Below, piece by piece: positions 59,993 through 64,000 of a stretch of DNA of 64,000 nucleotides; the stretch's first letter is position 1; each line of letters starts with the position of its first letter. A program made the translations under genes and the position numbers. The notes below the pieces were generated by a model. The model was given only the letters and a program-made list of their open reading frames with translations, was not told the origin of the DNA and made no database searches. Origin of the DNA: Pseudomonas anguilliseptica (GTDB taxonomy: Bacteria; Pseudomonadota; Gammaproteobacteria; Pseudomonadales; Pseudomonadaceae); contig NZ_JAEIOI010000002.1 in assembly GCF_021375795.1 (NCBI RefSeq), positions 186,001-250,000 of the forward strand, in the 5' to 3' direction.

Positions 59993-61618
59993 CTAGAAAC
60001 TGAAACGCTGCATGACGCCCTGCAAACGCCCGGACATGGCTTGCAGGGCCTGAATGGCCAGGACAATGCCACCCTGGGCAGCCGAGTTTTCTTCGACGAT
60101 TTGCGCCACCCGCTCCACGCTCATGGCCACCTGTTCACTGGCCGCCCGCTGTTCTTGCAGGGACAGTGAAATCACGCTGACGGCCTGCAGTGAATCATTC
60201 AGCGCCTGGCGAATGCCGCCCATCGAGTTGCCAGCCTGATCAACCAGTTGAGTGCCGCTGCTGACCCGTTCACAGCCGGCGGCCATGCTGCTCTTGGCTT
60301 TGAGCATGCCGCTCTGGATGGCATCGACCAGGGCGACAATCTCGGTAGTGGAGTGCGCGGTGCGCCCGGCCAGGCTGCGTACCTCATCGGCTACCACGGC
60401 AAAACCACGGCCTTGTTCGCCAGCGCGTGCCGCTTCGATGGCGGCGTTGAGGGCGAGCAGGTTGGTTTGCTCGGCGATACCGCGAATCACGTCGACAATA
60501 GCGCTGATATTGCGCGACTGATCAGCCAGGGTTTCCACGTCCCGCGCGCTTTGCGCCACCAGTTCGGCGATCTGGTGCATTTCCTCTGTGGCACGGGCCA
60601 TGACCAGAATGCCCTCATCGGTCATGTCACCGGCTTTCTTGGCCATGTCGTAGGTCTGCTGGGCGTTTTCGGCAATGTGATTGATGCTTACCGCCAGTTG
60701 TTCGACAGTGGCGGCCATGGCCGAAGCCGTGTCGCTCTGCACGTTGGCACTGGTCAGTACCTGTTCGGAGGAGGCGGCCAGCTGCAAGGTGGCGCATTCG
60801 ATCTGTTCAGAGGCTTCGCCGATATTGCCGATCATGTCCTGCAGGCCACGGCGCATGCTCTGCACGGATTTCATCACGCCGGTCATCACCTGGTTGCCCA
60901 GGCTCTTGCCGCCACCTAGACGGCCTTCGGCAATGCGTGCGCTGATCTCTTCCAGCTCGCCAGGTTCGGCGCCCAGTTGCCGGCTCATTAGGCGAATGAA
61001 ATAAACCACCTGAGTCAGGCCCAGCAGCAGGGCGATCAGCAATACGCTGCTGCTCAGGTTGAGGTTGCTGGCATAGGCGGCTTCACCTAACTGGTACTGG
61101 CGTTTGGCCTCAAGCAGCTGCACATCGATCAGTTCGGCGAACTTACCCGACAACGGGTCGATCAGGGGGTAGAGGCGTTGGCTGGCAAAGGCGTCGATGC
61201 CGGCTTTGTCGCCACGGTTAAGCAGACTCTGCAGTTCATTCAGCGGCTGTCGAGCTTGTTCCATCAGCGGCTTGATCTGCTCGATAAGCCGGGTTTCCTC
61301 GGCAATCAGGCTGGTGTTCAGGTAGGCGTTCCAGGTTTCCTCGATACGCGTCTGGGCCTGCTCGATCAGCTGTTGCGCCGCCTTGGCATCCAGCTCGCCG
61401 CTGCGGGCCTTGTGCGTGGCGTCGACGATGTTGACGGCGTAGAGGTCGGCAATCAATTTGAGGTCGCGCAGCGGTACTACGCGGTCCAGATACACCGTCT
61501 GCAGGCCTTTGACGGTGTTTTGCAAGCCATATAGACCCAGGCCGCCGACGCAGAGCAGGCCGAACAGCAGGCAGCCGGAAAGCAGCAATAGGTGGGTTCT
61601 GATCTTCCAGTTTTTCAT
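59993..61618 (-). CDS. methyl-accepting chemotaxis protein
   Basis: The ATG at 61618 ([15 protein letters not shown]) gives 541 residues. Two membrane spans (about 8-30 and 190-210) enclose a 4HB-type periplasmic sensor domain. A short HAMP-like linker leads to the MCP signalling domain, whose hairpin tip [20 protein letters not shown], then [20 protein letters not shown], is canonical. No C-terminal CheR pentapeptide is seen (ends MQRFSF). The ligand is unknown. Confidence 0.93.
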   Translation of the reverse strand: MKNWKIRTHLLLLSGCLLFGLLCVGGLGLYGLQNTVKGLQTVYLDRVVPLRDLKLIADLYAVNIVDATHKARSGELDAKAAQQLIEQAQTRIEETWNAYLNTSLIAEETRLIEQIKPLMEQARQPLNELQSLLNRGDKAGIDAFASQRLYPLIDPLSGKFAELIDVQLLEAKRQYQLGEAAYASNLNLSSSVLLIALLLGLTQVVYFIRLMSRQLGAEPGELEEISARIAEGRLGGGKSLGNQVMTGVMKSVQSMRRGLQDMIGNIGEASEQIECATLQLAASSEQVLTSANVQSDTASAMAATVEQLAVSINHIAENAQQTYDMAKKAGDMTDEGILVMARATEEMHQIAELVAQSARDVETLADQSRNISAIVDVIRGIAEQTNLLALNAAIEAARAGEQGRGFAVVADEVRSLAGRTAHSTTEIVALVDAIQSGMLKAKSSMAAGCERVSSGTQLVDQAGNSMGGIRQALNDSLQAVSVISLSLQEQRAASEQVAMSVERVAQIVEENSAAQGGIVLAIQALQAMSGRLQGVMQRFSF

Positions 61619-61832
61619 GACAGACCTTCCATGGTGAACAGGCAACGGAATGGAGAGATGGCAGTACGCCAGCGTGGAATTCAGCGTAGCCGAGTTTATG
61701 CGTCAGATCGGTTAAATCTGGGTAGACGGTCAAGTAAATTTTCGCCCTAAACGTCCGCTGTTTAGTGCCAAACAAACTGATCCTGTAGCGCGCCACCCAT
61801 CCGGGCAGGCTAGGGCGCGCGCTATCAGCGAC

Positions 61833-63863
61833 TTAAATCCGGCCCAGTACCTTGAGGATAAAGGCGTATTCCAGGGCGACATCCTTGAGCGCCTGGTAGC
61901 GGCCGCTCATACCGCCGTGGCCGGCGTCCAGTTCGGTTTTCAGCAGCAACAGGTTGTTGTCGGTTTTCTGCGCGCGTAGCTTGGCCACCCATTTGGCAGC
62001 TTCCCAGTACTGCACGCGGCTGTCGTTGTAGCCGGCTACGGCAAGAATCGCCGGGTAGTCCTGTGACTTCACGTTTTCGTAGGGTGCGTAGCTTTTGATG
62101 CGTTCAAACACGTCAGGCTGGCTTGGATCACCCCATTCATCGTATTCGGTAACGGTCAGCGGCAGGTCGGGGTTCTGCATGGTGTTGAGCACATCGACAA
62201 ACGGCACTTCGGCGATGGCAGCAGCAAACAGCTCGGGGCGCTGGTTGAGCACCGCGCCCATCAGCAGACCGCCGGCGCTGCCGCCGCTGATCACCAGTTG
62301 CTGAGCGCTGGTATAAGCGCTGGCGATCAGGTGTTCGGCACAGGCGATAAAGTCGTCGAAGGAGTTCTGCTTGTGTTCCAGCTTGCCGCCGCGATACCAG
62401 GCTTCGCCCAGCTCGCCGCCGCCGCGCACATGGGCGATGGCAAAGATAAAGCCGCGTTCAAGCAGCGACAGGCGCGCGTGGGAGAACCAGGGGTCGAGGC
62501 TTTCGCCATAAGCGCCGTAGCCATACAGGTAGAGCGGCGCAGGGCTGCCGAGCACGTCGCGTTTGGCTACCAGGCTGATAGGCACCTGGGTGCCGTCGGC
62601 GGCAGTGGCCCACAGGCGCTGGCTGACATAGCTGTCGGCATCGAACGGTCCGAGTACCGGGGTTTGCTTGAGTACCACTTGCGCGCCCGTGGCCAGCTCC
62701 AGCTGACGCACCTGCGCCGGGCGATTGAGCGCTTCATAACGCAGGCGAATCACCGGGCTGTCGAATTCCAGGCTGTCTTGCACATACAGGCTGTAGGCAG
62801 CGTCCGGTAACTGTACGCGGTAGGCCGCTTGCCCCTGCGGCTGCACGTCGATAATGGGTAGACCGTTCTCGCGCAGGCTGAGTATCAGGGCCTGCTGATT
62901 GAGGGTGACGCCTTCCAGCATCACCTGTGGGTCATGCTCGCGCAGCAATTGCCAGTGGGCTCGTTGTGGGGCGGCTTCACTGGCGTACAGCAGAGCGAAG
63001 TTGATGCCGTGCTGGTTGCTGCGGATCAGCCAACGCCATTGCCCATCCAGCATGCCGTGGTCGACGTCGTATTCGTGGCCTTCTTCGCGTGGTGCCACGC
63101 AGCTGAATGCAGCCTGCGGGGTGGCGGCATCCAGCACCCAAGCTTCACTGGTGGTTTTGCTGCCCAGTTGCAGAATCAACTGGCGCTCGGAGCTGCTGCG
63201 GTAGCAACTGAGGAAGAAACGACCGTCCGGCTCATGGAACACCTGTTCGGCTGCATCGCTGCCGAGGCGATGGCGATACAGCTTGTGCGGGCGGTGGGTG
63301 TCGTCCAGTTCACCGAAAAACAGGGTCTGGCTGTCATTGGCCCAGGTCATGCTGCCGTCGCAGTCCTCGAAGGGCAGCTCAATCAGGCGGCCGCCGGCCA
63401 GTTCCTTGACGAACAGCCGGTAGGTTTCCTCGCCGCTGGTGTCCAGGCTGTAGGCCAGGCGCTGGTGATCCGGGCTGATGCTGAAGGCGCCCAGCGAGAT
63501 AAAGCCGCCATCGGCCAGGACGTTGGGGTCGAGCAGCAGCTGTTCGCTGCTCTCATCGACCGTCAGCGAACCATCGGCGGGCTTACGGCAGCGGTAGTGC
63601 CGCGGGTATTCATCACCAGCGGTGGTGCGCTGGTAATACAGGTAAGGGCCCCAGGGCGAGGGCAGGCTGAGGTCGGTTTCACGGATGCGCCCCTTGATCT
63701 CCTGAAACAGGCTTTCGCGCAGCGTCAATTGTTCGCTGAGCTGCTGTTCCAGGTAGGCATTTTCCGCTTTGAGGTAATCAAGCACCTCAGTGCTGTCGCG
63801 GTTTTCCAACCAGCGATAGGGATCGGCAGCGTTCTCGACGCGGGCGATGGGGGCGTGGGGCAT
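61833..63863 (-). CDS. ptrB: oligopeptidase B (S9A prolyl oligopeptidase family)
   Basis: The start is the ATG at 63863 (MPHAPIARVENAADPYRWLE), with GGAG seven bases upstream, giving 676 residues. The N-terminal beta-propeller gates a C-terminal alpha/beta-hydrolase domain with the catalytic Ser in GGSAGGLLMG, Asp in VAGYNDSRVQYWE and His in DAGHGGMSGRY. It cuts short peptides after Arg and Lys in the cytoplasm. No gene is evident in the remaining 137 bp to the window edge. Confidence 0.95.
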   Translation of the reverse strand: MPHAPIARVENAADPYRWLENRDSTEVLDYLKAENAYLEQQLSEQLTLRESLFQEIKGRIRETDLSLPSPWGPYLYYQRTTAGDEYPRHYRCRKPADGSLTVDESSEQLLLDPNVLADGGFISLGAFSISPDHQRLAYSLDTSGEETYRLFVKELAGGRLIELPFEDCDGSMTWANDSQTLFFGELDDTHRPHKLYRHRLGSDAAEQVFHEPDGRFFLSCYRSSSERQLILQLGSKTTSEAWVLDAATPQAAFSCVAPREEGHEYDVDHGMLDGQWRWLIRSNQHGINFALLYASEAAPQRAHWQLLREHDPQVMLEGVTLNQQALILSLRENGLPIIDVQPQGQAAYRVQLPDAAYSLYVQDSLEFDSPVIRLRYEALNRPAQVRQLELATGAQVVLKQTPVLGPFDADSYVSQRLWATAADGTQVPISLVAKRDVLGSPAPLYLYGYGAYGESLDPWFSHARLSLLERGFIFAIAHVRGGGELGEAWYRGGKLEHKQNSFDDFIACAEHLIASAYTSAQQLVISGGSAGGLLMGAVLNQRPELFAAAIAEVPFVDVLNTMQNPDLPLTVTEYDEWGDPSQPDVFERIKSYAPYENVKSQDYPAILAVAGYNDSRVQYWEAAKWVAKLRAQKTDNNLLLLKTELDAGHGGMSGRYQALKDVALEYAFILKVLGRI

Positions 63864-64000
63864 GGGGTGGCTCCATTGACGTGCGCCGACAGCGGGGACG
63901 CCGCTGCGGACAAAAGCCGTTATCATAAGCGCCACTTCGCCTGTCGGGCGCTGAAATCTGTGTACTGATGTGCGTGCGCGCCGACTGCTCTTCACTGTCA

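Noticed and set aside
1..64000. tRNA/rRNA genes, CRISPR arrays, prophage or integrative-element attachment sites
   Set aside because: Looked for T-arm/CCA-like ends, regularly spaced repeats and integrase genes and saw none. The only mobile gene set is the IS3 element.

Overview
This 64 kb window is a gene-dense, high-GC stretch of chromosome from a gamma-proteobacterium, almost certainly a Pseudomonas. The evidence is the napEDABC layout, the aerobic-type cob operon with CobO/CobB/CobQ naming and order, a family I.1 lipase with its foldase, PcpS, agmatine deiminase, and several short palindromic intergenic repeats typical of the genus. Species cannot be fixed from sequence alone. The lipase/foldase pair and nap genes would suit the P. 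alcaligenes / pseudoalcaligenes / mendocina part of the genus. I saw no rRNA, tRNA, CRISPR array, prophage or plasmid function.

Layout. (1) 1-3.2 kb: an ABC importer operon (permease cut by the window edge, alkaline-phosphatase-superfamily enzyme, binding protein) with a divergent GntR/UTRA regulator. Two dre-like palindromes lie between them. (2) 3.3-5.4 kb: aminopeptidase ApeB and the phosphopantetheinyl transferase PcpS. A probable intergenic small RNA follows at 5.5 kb. (3) 5.7-9.8 kb: periplasmic nitrate reductase napEDABC. (4) 9.87-11.1 kb: a complete IS3-family element just upstream of nap. (5) 11.4-19.1 kb: an AraC regulator, DctA with a sigma-54 promoter, then acyl-CoA dehydrogenase, acyl-CoA ligase, CaiB/racemase and HlyIII-family genes. 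(6) 19.1-26.0 kb: housekeeping genes (sprT, Yip1-family, DnaJ-like, ttcA, tag-like, sirtuin, two tandem NlpC/P60 lipoproteins, O-methyltransferase, HNH-like).

(7) 26.1-40.1 kb: a cobalamin riboswitch followed by btuB, a BtuM-like permease and a long translationally coupled cob operon (cobO-cobB-bluB-[BtuF-like]-cobD-cobC-cobQ // cobP-cobT-phosphatase-cobS). An MFS transporter and a 41-residue membrane peptide follow. Together the genes take up corrinoid, adenosylate it, and build and attach the lower ligand. The unusual parts are the BtuM-like permease and a BtuF-like protein with no signal peptide. (8) 40.2-45.3 kb: a periplasmic glutathione peroxidase, lipase lipA, foldase lif, a hybrid histidine kinase 3 bp downstream, and a convergent LuxR-type response regulator. 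(9) 45.7-53.4 kb: rhodanese, spermidine-synthase-like, HDOD, SMP-30-like, rnd-ycgL-dehydrogenase, a cysteine-cluster protein and a MITE-like repeat. (10) 53.5-64 kb: a gluzincin-like protease, LysR-aguA-polyamine-binding protein, an rRNA/tRNA-methylase family protein, YajD-like HNH, a cNMP-binding protein, a chemoreceptor and oligopeptidase B.

I do not see an obviously undescribed defence or secretion system. The best leads are the intergenic RNA at 5.5 kb, the BtuM plus cytosolic BtuF-like pair in the cob operon, the kinase/regulator pair attached to the lipase operon, and the dre-like operator pair controlling the phosphatase-containing ABC importer.
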